Assembly (NCBI GenBank): GCA_934045075.1 | Contig: OW203725.1 | Location: forward strand, 25,769,714 to 25,833,713 | Reading direction: 5' to 3' | Source: Yponomeuta sedellus | Taxonomy: Eukaryota > Arthropoda > Insecta > Lepidoptera > Yponomeutidae | DNA length: 64,000 nucleotides | Shown here: positions 1-11,900 of the stretch, in pieces | Position numbering within the stretch: position 1 is the stretch's first letter | How the letters are laid out: each line of letters starts with the position of its first letter | Notes under the pieces: generated by a model | The model's input: only the letters and a program-made list of their open reading frames with translations | Told to the model about the DNA's origin: nothing | The model's database searches: none | Made by a program: the position numbers and the translations under genes

Positions 1-2460
1 ACCCTGTGGGACTTGACAAAAAATCCTTTACAAAATATATAGTACATTTAGTGAAAGAAAATCCAATTGAATCGAATTAGGCCATTCTGGGCCAGTCTTT
101 TTTATCAGTGTTCTAACGCGCTCGCGAGACGAATACGGAATGGCTTGTTAATAAACGAGTGGAGGCCACAGCTCGCCCGCCCCGCTCCACTCCACCGCCG
201 CGAGCTGGCCTGTGACAATCTGCTGGAAGAGAGCCCAGCTGAGCTGACACTTCACGCCGCATCAGTATATCGACACTATAGACTGCTAACGCCGGAGAGT
301 CAGCACCACTGGTGCGGAAGCTGCCTTGATAATGGAAATCGCAACCAAAAAAACCCAATAAACTATACATAACTCCAGACAAAAGTCTCACTGTACGCGA
401 GCAAACGCGGACAAATTGGCAAACGAGTCCGTTAGAGGCAGATTGATTTCCAGAAGATATTCCTAATCAAATGTATCAACCTCTAATGAGACGTCCCCTT
501 CCCCTCCCTGCCCTGGAGGGATTCCCGAGACGAGCGGTAATCTATTTAGCGGAAAGTTCATTAGAACACGAGTGAAATGGTTTAAAGTAAATTAGCATGT
601 GAACACTGCTGCTGCCGCCGGCTTAATAGGATGGAAACTCATTTATTCTTCTCGTCGCAAAGCGATTTTGTTGAAGCGAATACATTTCATCGAGCTCCCT
701 GAACCATACAGACACAGAGCTAATCAGCCCGGCCGGTGCAGTAAGTTGCCGCCGCTAACTATTCGCCGAACTACGGAGCGCGCATCAACTCCCACACCCA
801 CTCACGCATCTCCGCGATGTATTGGCGGTAAAACTTGAAGCCTTTGCTCAAGTTTATAATTAGAACGGATCTCTGGCGAGAATCGAAAGGATCGCTATCT
901 AAAAGCAAAGTTTAACTTTTCCACTAAAAGTGATTGAAACCTCTTCTCGAGAGCATTCAATATTCTACCTTTGTTCTTCGCCGACTTACATAATAAAATT
1001 ACCGCGGCGCGGACCTTTATTATACAAGAGATCCTCAATCAGGAGGCTCTGTGATTAATTGATATTGATAGCCGCGGAGGTACTAGCGCTCATTTACATT
1101 CTTTTCAGCCTTTTTGGCGAAAAAGAAAAATAGCAGATCTTAATTTAACTCTCAACTGAAGTGCGGCTCTGTTGGTCTTTAGGAATACAATCGTATTATT
1201 CGTCTAAACATTTTGCTGTTAAATCAAGCTCGAATCAAGGAAACTCGCTTTTAAGGTCGATTCAGGGCGGGCGGTGTGGTCGGTGCGGGGCGGGGCGGGC
1301 GGCGAGCAGTTTCTTGAAGCGGCGCCGCGGGCAGCGCTTGATAAATACTGGGCATAATCACTGACCACTCGACTCATAATGCAGTGCCCCCGTAATGCCC
1401 GCAATATATCTACCGCGTCTGCCTGTCATATGGAGTTATTGTTCGGGGTAAATATCGCGCGCGGCGTATTGTAGCCGCTCGGGGCTCTCGAGGAAAACGC
1501 ACCGCTTCACGTGAAATATGATTCTGAGGCACACCCTGACGCGCCCGACGCCCATACATACGACATACCCTTTGTTGCGAACGGAACTAAAATGTTTGCG
1601 CGAATATCGCTGAAAGAACATAAGTGGTGCCGAGATAACTATCGACCGAAGGGCACAGAAAAGATTGGTACGAAGAAGGCAGAAATAACACAAAGATAAA
1701 TTCCGAGAAATGTCACGAGCGTGTGACGCGCCGGACGCGCGGACGGAAGCAAAACTATCCATATCGTCTTCGCAAATATTGGATAACATTAGCGGGAGAA
1801 AGTTTCCTAATCCGGATATTGAAGAGCAACCCTATTGCCATTGTCGGCCGTGCGGAAACTCGGCCGAGCCTGAATAGTGATGCGGGGGGCGATTCCCGAG
1901 CGCCCACGGCCGGCGCAGACAATACAGCTCGCACTACACACGCTATATTGACCCGGTAACGACCCTCCGATGTCTTACATATCACAATAAACATCAATGT
2001 TACATATTCCTCTTTCAAGAGGACGGGAGGCCTCGAGTGTTCTCCTTTTCATATCATCTGAGAAACTATTTATATTATATTCGCAGAACGGCTCGTGTGT
2101 AGTGAACTCGTATAAGTGCTTCTTTGAAGCAATGTTATTAAATGTCTCTGTCGCCACCGCTGCCGAGCACCGGTGAGTATCGATTAGTTCCCGACATATC
2201 CCGCGCGGTGTGTACCGAGTTACCGAGATGCTCTCGACGCGGAGGAGCACAAAGGTCGCGCGAGAACGAATTAAACCTCACGACGTCGAGACGGTACCGA
2301 TACACGTGTTATAGGTACTTCGATCGACATTCAATGTTGTTGCACGGTTCTTAAGACATAACATCAGTTTAATATGAAATTAAAATCAAGCAGTGGATAC
2401 ATGTGCACAAGGATTTGTTTCATACTATATTGGTACCGGAGACCGATTTTAAAACTAAAT
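1..2460. other. Unique, partly CpG-rich DNA; no gene recognised
   Basis: No reading frame here resembles a known protein family; the longest are about 100 codons with no domain, splice context or low-complexity bias typical of coding DNA. Base composition shifts to strongly GC-rich at about 1264-1330 (G/C runs) and 1500-1950. No repeat family seen elsewhere in the window recurs here. It could be intergenic DNA or a large intron of a neighbouring gene. Confidence 0.5.
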
Positions 2461-2462
2461 AA

Positions 2463-2532
2463 TGAAATAGTATCATTGTCACCGTGTGACAATGATACTA
2501 TTTCAGCGTTTGCTGTTTCTATTCGAAACAGC
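2463..2532. repeat. Two adjacent hairpins
   Basis: The first is a perfect 20-bp stem (2463-2482 with 2486-2505) around a 3-base loop CGT. The second, at about 2505-2536, pairs GCTGTTTC with GAAACAGC around TATTC and extends outward past a 3-base bulge. No coding or RNA family is recognised. They lie about 30 bp left of the palindromic SINE insertion. Confidence 0.8.
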
Positions 2533-2576
2533 GCTGATTTTCAAATAGCACCTTCACACCAAATGAGAAATAACGT

Positions 2577-2762
2577 AAAAACCTATTTAGAGGCTAAAAA
2601 TTTCACCCATGCCGGGATTCGAACCCGCAACCTCTGGCTATCCGTGCCAGCGCTCTACCAATTGAGCTCAATCGAATCCCGGCATGGGTGAAATTTTTAG
2701 CCTCTAAATAGGTTTTTAAATTTGCCCTTAGCACGGGTTAGTGCATTAAAAATAAAAATAGT
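2577..2762 (+). mobile_element. Palindromic tRNA-derived SINE insertion
   Basis: The 14-bp direct repeat ATGAGAAATAACGT flanks it (2563-2576 and 2763-2776), which is the target-site duplication. The left half is the reverse complement of the SINE 3' part and tRNA-like body, and the right half is the SINE in forward orientation. The two arms (about 2577-2610 and 2683-2716) match almost perfectly. Box B (GGTTCGAATCC type) is visible in the reverse arm. The + strand end carries the family tail AGCCTCTAAATAGG, then GCACGGGTTAGTGC and an A-rich end. Because one TSD encloses the whole palindrome, it probably entered as one event. Confidence 0.85.
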
Positions 2763-2776
2763 ATGAGAAATAACGT

Positions 2777-3439
2777 GTCATGCAGTTAGGGCTTAACATG
2801 AAAAGAAACTTAAGCAATTGATTAAAAATTAATAAATAAATACATTTGTTCCAATTTGGGAATATTACAGAAAATCGAATGAAATAATGTAGTCTTGGTG
2901 ATGCCTTGTGCGGTTTTTCAAGTAGACAAGAGTCATTTATCGTGCGCCCCGCAAATAAACGGACCTCCCGATGCGATTGCGCTGCCCGCGCCTCGCGCCT
3001 CGCGCGCTCCGAGGCGGCAATGACTCAGGAGCTCACAAAAACATCGCCTCCTTTGCATCAACTAACGAAAAGGCCAGTTGATTGAAGCGCCAATTGAAGG
3101 AAGGCTTAGAAAAGATTCGCGGAAGCCGGTCCATTCTACGGATCGCACGCAAAGGCTTAATCACTCAAAACGCTCTAACCTTTAATAGGTACGTGCGTGC
3201 TGAAAGAAAACAAGGAAGTTGCCATCTCGTATAACGGACCCCATTTGTGGTTAGCCTTTATCCTCCCTTCACTTTTCACTCACAATCAACGGCAGCGTGC
3301 CTACTTTTTTCAATAGATGTATGTTTCCTGGTAAAACATAATAGGAAAAGAGATTTTCCGCGAATTTCACTATCAAAACTATTATTTTGTTTTACTACTA
3401 GTTTGTTATGTAGTGACAAGAGTAGAAAAGAGATCTAGT
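2777..3439. other. No gene recognised
   Basis: Unique sequence with a GC-rich patch near 2945-3015. No repeat, RNA gene or coding signal is supported. Confidence 0.5.
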
Positions 3440-3535
3440 ATGCACCAAGAGTATGCACCTGGAGTATGGCCCATGCCTTCCTCAGGGAAGAGACCCGTGC
3501 CCCTCGGTGGGGACACAATAGGTTGATGATGATGC
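3440..3535 (+). repeat. LINE/SINE 3'-tail fragment ending in GATGAT
   Basis: It contains GGGAAGAGACCCGTGCCCC, then GTGGGGACA and a closing TTGATGATGATG. The same tail occurs at 21455-21512, 45284-45575 and 48170-48330. This is the 3' end typical of a very common lepidopteran retroelement family. The head is missing. Confidence 0.6.
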
Positions 3536-3721
3536 ACCTAGAGAAATCTGAGGAAAAATATATTTTCTTACTCTAGGTAGGTTTGTACAAAAGTCATTAC
3601 ATTTTCTTGGTTTTACATTTCCGCACAAAAGGCTTGTCATAATCTAAACATAATAATAAATCTGTCACAACACCGGTGCAGCTTTTTTTTGAACTAAAAC
3701 TTTCGTAAGCACAACACATTG

Positions 3722-4020
3722 TAGACTTTTAGTCCGGATTTACTTACGGGTGTTGTTATATCGGAAAAGTCCGACCAGGTTTCGCTCCGATTCGCAGAGC
3801 TTAATCATGGTGAGCAGAGACGGAGCTCGCGTCGTCGGTTGCTTGTCTCACACTAGGGAGCTCGCGTCGTCGGTTGCTTGTCTCACTAGTGTGAGACAAG
3901 CAACCGACGACGCGAGCTCCGTCTCTGCTCACCATGATTAAGCTCTGCGAATCGGAGCGAAACCTGGTCGGACTTTTCCGATATAACAACACCCGTAAGT
4001 AAATCCGGACTAAAAGTCTA
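3722..4020. mobile_element. Palindromic MITE, TA target site (Tc1/mariner-like)
   Basis: Two arms of about 130 bp (3722-3853 and about 3890-4020) are near-perfect inverted repeats. The ends read TA-GACTTTTAGTCCGG on the left and the complement on the right, with TA on both sides, as expected of Tc1/mariner-type target sites. Next to the axis the left arm carries an extra copy of about 35 bp (the GAGCTCGCGTCGTCGG block, twice), so the left side is longer. A diverged copy of the internal arm lies at 56680-56755. It has no coding capacity. Superfamily is inferred only from the TA. Confidence 0.75.
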
Positions 4021-4230
4021 CCGGTGCAGCTGTCCTCTGATGACAGCATAGCATAGCGTCGAGTACAGTCATCGGCATTATAGATCATAATATTTCTGGA
4101 TCTTTTCAAAAAAAGCACCGACTTCGAAACAAAACAATGATCCTTCCTAGGATTTTTATCTACGGGATCATGGATTATCTCGAGAACCTTACGGTTATGG
4201 ACTTACGGTTTATGACATTTTTTGTTTCTG

Positions 4231-4385
4231 TACTATGTTAACCAGGCAAGGATATCACATAAATGAAAATACACCAGGACTGAGGTCATTGTAAAAATGT
4301 ACGGTGGCCCCAGTGGGAATCGAACCCATAACCTCTGTCTCTCTAGCTAAGCACATTAACGGCTAGACCAGCGTCAGTCAATTAA
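4231..4385 (-). mobile_element. tRNA-derived SINE, family B
   Basis: On the minus strand it reads a box A-like TGGTCTAGCCG, a box B GGTTCGATTCC, then a tail ending near GATATCCTTGCCTGG. The same arrangement occurs at 11740-11900 and 35205-35372, all on the minus strand. It is not a functional tRNA gene, because the acceptor stem is not closed. Confidence 0.65.
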
Positions 4386-4404
4386 GGTTATCATTACACT
4401 AATC

Positions 4405-5960
4405 TCATTTTCTATAATGCTTTTGGAAGAAGACGCCGTCATCTCCACAGGCTTTGTTCATTTTTATATGCTTGATAGCGAGAGTTACTTCGCCGATCTG
4501 TACGGGGGCGCTATACATGCTATTGGGTGTTGTTATGGATTTTATAATTTTTAGTTCTTTACGTATTTTGCGTGTGTGGGCTTTGTGGCTGGGGGCTTTT
4601 GAGAGGAGCACTATTCTGTTTGCTATGTCATTCGGGCTAGCCTTGCTGAGCTTGGGTTTCAGAGTTGATGTTTTCCCTGTAGTTAGCCTTCTTAGAATGT
4701 GCCATGCCTTTCGGCTAGAATGCGTAAAGTTCATATTGCCCACGGTGTTTTCCCATTTTTCCTGTCTAGCATGGTCCAAGGATTCAATAAATTGATGGGC
4801 TAAGTTCTTGTCGGCAGTCTTATTGAATTCTTGCCAGAGCTCTTCTGTACTGTTGTTCCAGCAGGGGATGTACTGTTTTCTGTACCCTCGTGGAATCGAT
4901 TGCTTAGCTACGGCTATTAGTAGTCCTTTAAATCTACCGAAGTTACTGGGCAAGGGCAAGTTACTGATCCATCGTATACATTCGTCCAGTTTTTTGGCGT
5001 ATTTTTCCCAGTTGGCCTTTTGAAAATTCTAACGAGGGCCAGGGTAGGATTGGACTATCGGTATTTTTAGTCCAATTTCTATTAGAACGGGTCAGTGTTG
5101 GCTTTTTGGAAAGTCCGTTAGGATTGTTTTCTGTACAGGTAGGGGTCGGTTCTCTTGATCTTTAGATACAAAGACAAGTTCCGGGTTATAGTCTCTTTCC
5201 CATCGGGCAGATTTGAATGAGCCACTGCTTTTATTATCGTGTACAAGGAATGAGTTTGATTTGTCGGCACAGTCTACTAATCTTTTACCATTCTCATCGC
5301 TGTTGTTATAGCCCCAGTTTGTGTGATGGCTGTTGAAGTCTCCTATGTATATGGAGGGGTGATCGAGCTCCTGTAAGGCTGGGCGACGGCCATTGGCTTT
5401 TCGGTGGCTTATAAATGTTAGTGATCTTAGTTTCACCTAGCTCAATTGATGTTGTGGCGATGTTCTCGTTGTCTATGTTATTCGAGATGACAGTAGCAGA
5501 CTGTGCTATAGAATGATGCAGGTAGATTGCAGTGCCATATTGTGCGTGGTAGGTAGCTGCGACTAGGTTGTAGCCGGCGATATCCCCTCTCCGGGCGAGT
5601 TAAGCAGTGTCAGGTGCGTGCGTTTCTTGAAGCAGCAAACGTCAATGTCAAGTTCATATAGTACCTTTTGTAAGCATTCTGTTTTAGATCGGCTCATGCC
5701 TTCTACGTTAAGGGAGCAGATACGAATTGTAGGTCCGATATCTTTTGTCAATGAGCTCTTAAAAGAGCCGTTTGGTTTGGCATTGTGTTTATTCAGGAGC
5801 ATTGTATAGTGTAGTAGACCAGTGTTTGCTGCGAGGCTCTCAGGGAACAGTGCAGCTGCCGGATTTGTCACTCTCTTAGCACCACCCAGGGGTCACGTGT
5901 AAGGTATGTGGCGGTTATTCTTACGGACGTGGAGTAACATCGACCCCCATATCATATTAA
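4405..5960 (-). pseudogene. Broken non-LTR retrotransposon: endonuclease and linker, RT missing
   Basis: Reading on the minus strand from about 5800 down, translated blocks show an apurinic-type endonuclease: an opening IRICSLNVEGMSRSKTE, a central YIGDFNSHHTNWGY (the GDFN..H.W motif), then a linker with ..KAWHILRRLTTGK.., and finally AIKHIKMNKACGDDGV, which is the usual run into the reverse transcriptase. It stops there, so the RT catalytic domain is absent. The blocks fall in different frames (about 5871-5563, 5436-5092 and 4959-4405), so there are at least two frameshifts or stops. The style is that of the Jockey/R1/I group, but the clade is not certain. It is a dead copy with no role for the host visible. 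Confidence 0.75.
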
Positions 5961-7044
5961 GTTGTTTATTTATACTGACAATGAGAATAACCCTATTAAA
6001 TTTTAGTGGAACCTTCCCTACATTACCACGTCATGTATAGCGTAAAACAATACTGGCACATTCATGATGCGGGGATGCGTTTTCAATACAGCCTTAACAA
6101 TCTGTGATGAATGGGTTACTTAGTAAGGCCTCTGGAGTGTTGTTCCGTACTGGCGTCGATGTGGATGTCGACTCACGTCTTACTACATTATTGCTCGGTG
6201 CATTTGCGCCCCACCGGCCCCCGCTACCCCCCCGACAGCCCTGAACAATTAGTTTTCACGAGACACGACAATATTGACAGCGGGCGGAAGCGATCTGTCG
6301 CCGCCGCCGCCGGCAGCGCTTTTCTGTAAGACGAGCGCGACAAGTCCACACACAGCGATTAGACAACATCCATTATGAGATTGTTGCCGACGTTAATTAT
6401 GATGTAACAGCTCATGAACGCACGAGTAGCGAAGTAACAAGTAGCGAACAAAAAGTCGTCAAAACTTCCATGTAATACTCGTAGAATCAGGGTCGTTTCT
6501 TGCATATACGCCACGAAGTCCCGAGCTCCGGCGCGGCAGCTACAATGAAACTGAAGAAACTGGAGTAAACTTATCCTACAATTAGAGCGACGCGGAACTA
6601 CGAGTGTATATAAGGAAAGACAGACAGCCCACTTCGACCGCTTCCTACTATTTGTATAGAGATACTTCAGTATCTACAAACAGTGTTGTGACATATTTCA
6701 CAAAACTTGATCTGAAACCCGTCCCTAGGTTGAAGTGTTACTTTTTTATAGCATAATGTGGCTCAGATGTCATATATGTCCCGCTGCAGGGCACAGGCCT
6801 TCTATTAGATACAGAGTATGGGCGTGATCACCACGTGTGCCCACCACGGATCGACATTGCGCTGTGAACATCTCAGGAACTCAGTTTATATTTCTTCACG
6901 AGTATTGCTAATACAAATTTAAACGGTACCCATTCAATGTGTTATTGAAATAATGCAAAACCTAAAAACCATTTTTAGTATGGTAGTAACCATATACAAC
7001 GTAACTATTTGTGGAATGCTGCTAAGCCTGAAAACTGTACCTTC
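5961..7044. other. No gene recognised
   Basis: Unique sequence. A TATATAAG at 6607-6614 is followed by no convincing exon. No repeat family is recognised. Confidence 0.45.
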
Positions 7045-7185
7045 TATATCAATGTATTAGACTAGCAACTGATGTAACTTAGATTTAAGATGATTTGAGA
7101 AAAGATGGTCAGTGTAGAGTTCGTCTTTCCGCTATCTTTTTCTCCACTACAAATACGACCCGAAGGCAGCGGCACATTAAACATT
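7045..7185 (+). repeat. Dispersed repeat shared with 36965-37110
   Basis: Both copies carry TTAGATTTAAGA, GAGAAAAGATGGTCAG and GCCCGAAGGCAGCGGC in the same order and orientation, with scattered differences. It looks like a fragment of a common interspersed element. The class is not determined. Confidence 0.6.
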
Positions 7186-10100
7186 GACATTCAAACCATA
7201 TGCGATAAAAATTACAAGCTTCAACTTCTTAATTCTTCAATCTTTAAATAATCATAACTTGTTTAAAAATATAAATATTTTGCTCTTCAAACTCTTGCTT
7301 ATTGGAGGCAATTTAAATATTTATCGATATTGAAATCTGTACAAAAATTTAAAGATCACAAATTGTACAATACAAAGTAAAATTTTTCGGTTATTAAGCA
7401 TTACAGAGGGAACCTGTGTAATCGGATTGATTATCAGTCACCGGTTCAGTAAGGTTCATTCAGTCCGAAATGTCCGAAAGACAATTTATGTAAGTATCTC
7501 AAACAAACCGGCGCGGCCTACAGGGGCTCATAAACGGCACAAAATTGAGAAGCAAACTGTCTCGAGAATGCAATAAGAAAGGCCGTGTGTGGCCGCCTAA
7601 TGTTCTCGACGATTACTGGCGGGCGGCCGCGGCCGCGGCCGGCGGGCAGGCGAGGCCGATTTATGGAGGATTAATCTTGCTACAACATGAAACTCTTTTT
7701 AGGCCAGTGTAATAGAAAGATTGTAGATACAGAGAAAATCCCTTTTTGCAATAAAAAATAATAACAACTAGTAGACCTTCTAAACCAAGATTTATGATTT
7801 TCCAGGAAGTTAAGTTAATGGTATGCTCCGATTGAGTCGACGCGCGCGGCCGCCGCGGTCTCGCGGTTCGAACTTTCCGAGTTGATTGACGTGTCTTTAT
7901 GGGTTCTGAATTAATTTCCCGGCTATACTAACTTCACGCCACTCGTGTAGGCCCGATTTAACTAAATCTTAATTAAACGGGATAATGTCAATTCAGTGAA
8001 TTCTGCCCCAATATTATAATCACACAGATGCCGACAAATTCACTGATGCTATTAACAAGGTACCAATGTGGTATGATGTTAAAATATCACCAATTCTATG
8101 GGGTTAACGCACACAATAGTGAGTAGCAATGGGTACTTAGTAGACAGGGCTAATAAATCAAATCACATGAGCGACATCCCCACAGTAGGAACTTGAAGTG
8201 GGTCCATCAAGTGCGCTGGGCCACGCTCGCCTAGATCTAACAGGGTTAGCCGGCGGAGCGCGCGAGTGGATTATCCGCTGCACTTGACGTGGAAAATGAC
8301 CTTTCTTGGAGCATTAATCTGATGTCAAGTACACTCCGCGTCTCGCGCGGACAGTGGGCCGCTGACGGACCGGGTCCTCAACCACAGATATAAGAACGTA
8401 CATCCTTCACAGCGCTAACGAGAAGGTCAAGATTTAAATGTCAAAAGTTACGCTCTAAGAGAGTTCAGTTCTAACAATGTTACTATTCATCTGTCTCTGA
8501 AGTTATGTGATAATAATTGTCAAATGAAGTAACTGAGAGATATCTGGACGGCCTCAGTGAGTGGCGGTCCCGGCGACTGGTGGCCAGCGGCTGCCCCCGC
8601 CGCCCCCGCCGCCCCGCCGCCCCGCGCTTCTCAAGACTCGTTTGTAATACACTTGGAGCGCTCACATGATTTACTGCCGGAAAATCTTACTGCGATAAAA
8701 CGGCTTCTCTATTATCCGCTCAGATAGAAAGCGCGGCACTCCGTCTTACTCCTGAAAAGACTGCGTACTCGTTTAGCAACATTTTAAGATGACAAAGTTG
8801 CGAGGTGTTATTAGTCAAGGAGTTTTTCTTCAAGGTGTCACCGCCCGTGGAGGCCAAATTGCTCGCTGCGCGTCCTCCGCGGCCCCTCCCCACCCCCTGA
8901 GCAAGATTAATGGCGTCGCCGCTGCACACGGGAGGAATTTGTAAATTAACTCGTCTCATATAACGTATGTGTGCGTTACCGCCAACGCCATCCACGGCGG
9001 CGCATCGCGCTGATTAAATTATAAAATTCCTAAGATGCAAAGTGTTGTTTGTTTAAACGGTAGCGATTTGTCACGTTTCGGGTTCGTTCGACCCATGGCC
9101 CTCGGGGCACATCATCGCGCCCGGCGATTTACATACAGAGCAGCGGCAGCGCCGAGCGGCTCACCCTCTCTCGAGCGTCTCGGGCGGCGGGCGGTCGGCT
9201 GCAAACAAAGATTAATTGTGTGTTCGTCAATCGAGTTATTAGCCCATCTGCGGAGTACTAGTCGGCAGTGCAGGCACGCGCGGCTGATGGATGGCTGCGG
9301 GACTGACCGACCACACCGGCTAGCGGTGCTCGACTCTGTCGGCGCCGCAACCACGGATTGCTATTATTGTCCTGTGCTATACATACACAAGAAATGTTAT
9401 GGAGTTAATTAATATTCTGTATTGTTCGTATACCATGAAATCCAGGATTTTGTTGCCTTATCTAAGAGATGTACTCGTAAGATGATATGGTAAACGACAA
9501 CCCTGGCGACGTGGCGCTGTGCACTGCGGGTATGTAAAGTATAAGCTGCGTTGGATTCGGTGTATACGACTCACGGAACACCGGGACAAGGGAAATATCA
9601 GCGCCACAGTCGCGCCGCGCGCCCCGCGCTGCGTCTCCCGGGCGTCTCAAGCCGATACTACTCAATTAAGCTTCGCCGTACACCAGCACAAACTAGCGAA
9701 CGGAAATATTAGCTATAGCCCCGGGCTCGGTAGAGTAGCGAACAGTGGAGAGTTAGAGAACAGTAGCGATCTAGGAACAGTGCGAAACAATACGTAGGGC
9801 ACTTTACGCCCCACCTATCGGGGGAGGCAGGTCTTTGTTAGTTAGTGTGTGACGCAGGAGGTGGTAATATTCTCTTTGTCAGGTGTTGTAGTGCGGTGTT
9901 TTGCAGAGCCGCTATCGGTGCAGGTCGCTTTGAAGCTTTCATGTGCAGCGTGCGTGACGCGAGCGCGCTACAAAGCTCCTCCCGGCGGGAAACCTCGCTG
10001 AATTTATAATGCTTAGAAATGTACACGGAGACATCCAGCTTATGGGAGTTTAAATGAAAAACCTTCGCGTTCTGTGAACATTTGTCGGAGGGACCGCAGC

Positions 10101-11739
10101 AAAAAAGGTTAAGCTGCTAAACCCAGAAAAGGTATTTCTCCGTGTTCTTCCGTCGGGTTTAAAATGGCGCTCGATGTGACAAGAACGTATTGAAACTATC
10201 CACATGTATCCACCGAGTTTCCGTGTATGGAACACGTCTATCCTGGGCGTTCTGCCGATTTCAGCTAAAATGCTGCCGGTATCTCATTACGTTCACAAGT
10301 TAATTCGAAAATTCCACAAGTTCGGGCGATTCGGTGCGGGGTCTGGCGAGCGGGGGGCGAGGGCTGATTAAACTTTTCTCCAATAAAACGTCAGATGAGC
10401 AAGTCGCGCGGATGACACACATTCTTCCCAGGAGCGGCGCGCCAACTTGGGACACTGGGAACTTTCTTGCTACCTTGCTGCCTTTTATAAATTCTCATCG
10501 ACGCCGCCCGGCGCTCCCGGGGCGCTCTCTTCGATAATTATTATTACAATATTGATTGAGGCAAACAAGCCGCACTTAAGGCTGAGTTACGCAGTTAATT
10601 AAAAGTGACATCGGGGATTAAACTTGGGGCTGTAAATTCAAAATTCATTCATAAATATCTGGCGCTTTAGAACATTAAAACTTTTCCCCTAAACATTTTC
10701 AGGCTTTTTTCACCGAGCTGTACGCCTAGAGAGCGTTCAGTGAAGTGTCAGGCCCGAACGAGTTGCGCCGGTAGTTGTAGCAGCATTAACCCGCGCCCGG
10801 GGAGCAGTTGCTTCGCCGGCACATTCCACACGCGATTAACGCCTCAATTGAGTTCGCTACACACGCACGCGCTTGACTTACGCAATAACCACTGCAGAGC
10901 ACTAGCCAACAGACCTGGGGGGCGAGTCTCTAAAATGCATAGTTGTTCAATAGAGTCATATTAGTCCGGTAACGGTCGTTTTATTCATACTATCGGTAGT
11001 CTAGTAACCAATCCCATTGCAGTAGTATAACCCGTGCTTCTTAATTCGGCGCCTGCGGCGATTCGATCTTCTTGGCGAGAGATGCCTATTTAATTTGCGC
11101 GGGATATACTCATGGCATGACATTTTACTGTTATTGCTTTGTAGAATTAAGGCAAATAACAACAATTGTCGTGCTTATATCATTCTATTGAGAAACTATG
11201 TATGTTTAGATTCTACGGCCTGAAAGGTTGAAATGTCGACTGCACCAAATCATTGTAAAGTCACTGATTCAGATAGATGTTTTATTACTTCGCCGCCTCA
11301 ACCACTTGATGTGTTTCTCGTGCACTTGAAACTGCAATAAAATAAAAAAGATCTCTTATAAATGGTGAATAGCATATTATCGTATAATTTTTCAATTTCG
11401 TAATGTAAGGTCGGATCGTAGTTCCTCTTCTCTCATCTTACCCTCTTTAATAACGTGTGAGTCTCGTTACGCATCACAATGACGGCGATTTACAGAAGTC
11501 TCGTTATATAGTCTAACAGTAGAAAGGATATTCGTGTCAAGAATGTCGTATCATCTCGTGAGCACAGTGACCGCGAACAAATGTGTAGTGCCGAGAGCGC
11601 GTGGCGAAGGAAAACTGTGAAGTGTTTCTGACATTAGATAGATATGTAGACTAACAGACACATACAGACAGACCAACGGGCGGACGGTCAGATTATAAAC
11701 AGCTTCCACACAACACAACCACTTGTCTTGGATACTCTG
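7186..11739. other. Long unique stretch with CpG-rich islands, no gene
   Basis: GC-rich islands occur at about 7616-7655 (NotI-like GCGGCCGC repeated), 7838-7870, 8575-8630 (a short C-rich run of CCGCC units), 8860-9000, 9100-9330 and 9600-9660. Frames up to 125 codons occur (9035-9412) but match no domain I know, and they sit inside GC-rich islands where chance frames are expected. No transposon ends were seen, so repeat density is low. Confidence 0.45.
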
Positions 11740-11900
11740 TGGTATGGTAACTAGGCAAGGGCATTACAAACATTGAAATACACGCAGATTGAGGCCATTT
11801 GTACTGATCTGGTATGTCAGCCTCCAGAGGGAACAGAACCCACGACCTTTGTTTCGACCTCTGACAGTCAAGCGTGTTAACCGCTAGATCATCGATGCAT
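11740..11900 (-). mobile_element. tRNA-derived SINE, family B, degenerate
   Basis: It shares the order of blocks with 4231-4385: AACTAGGCAAGGGCAT at the tail side, GATTGAGGCCAT in the middle, and a decayed box B complement at about 11835-11850. It is more diverged than the 4.2-kb copy. Confidence 0.5.

Noticed and set aside
6607..6614. TATATAAG as a promoter
   Set aside because: No downstream exon or start context was found. Such words are common by chance.
9035..9412. 125-codon frame as a gene
   Set aside because: It lies in a GC island, is Arg/Cys-rich, overlaps a similar frame on the other strand and has no domain or splice context.
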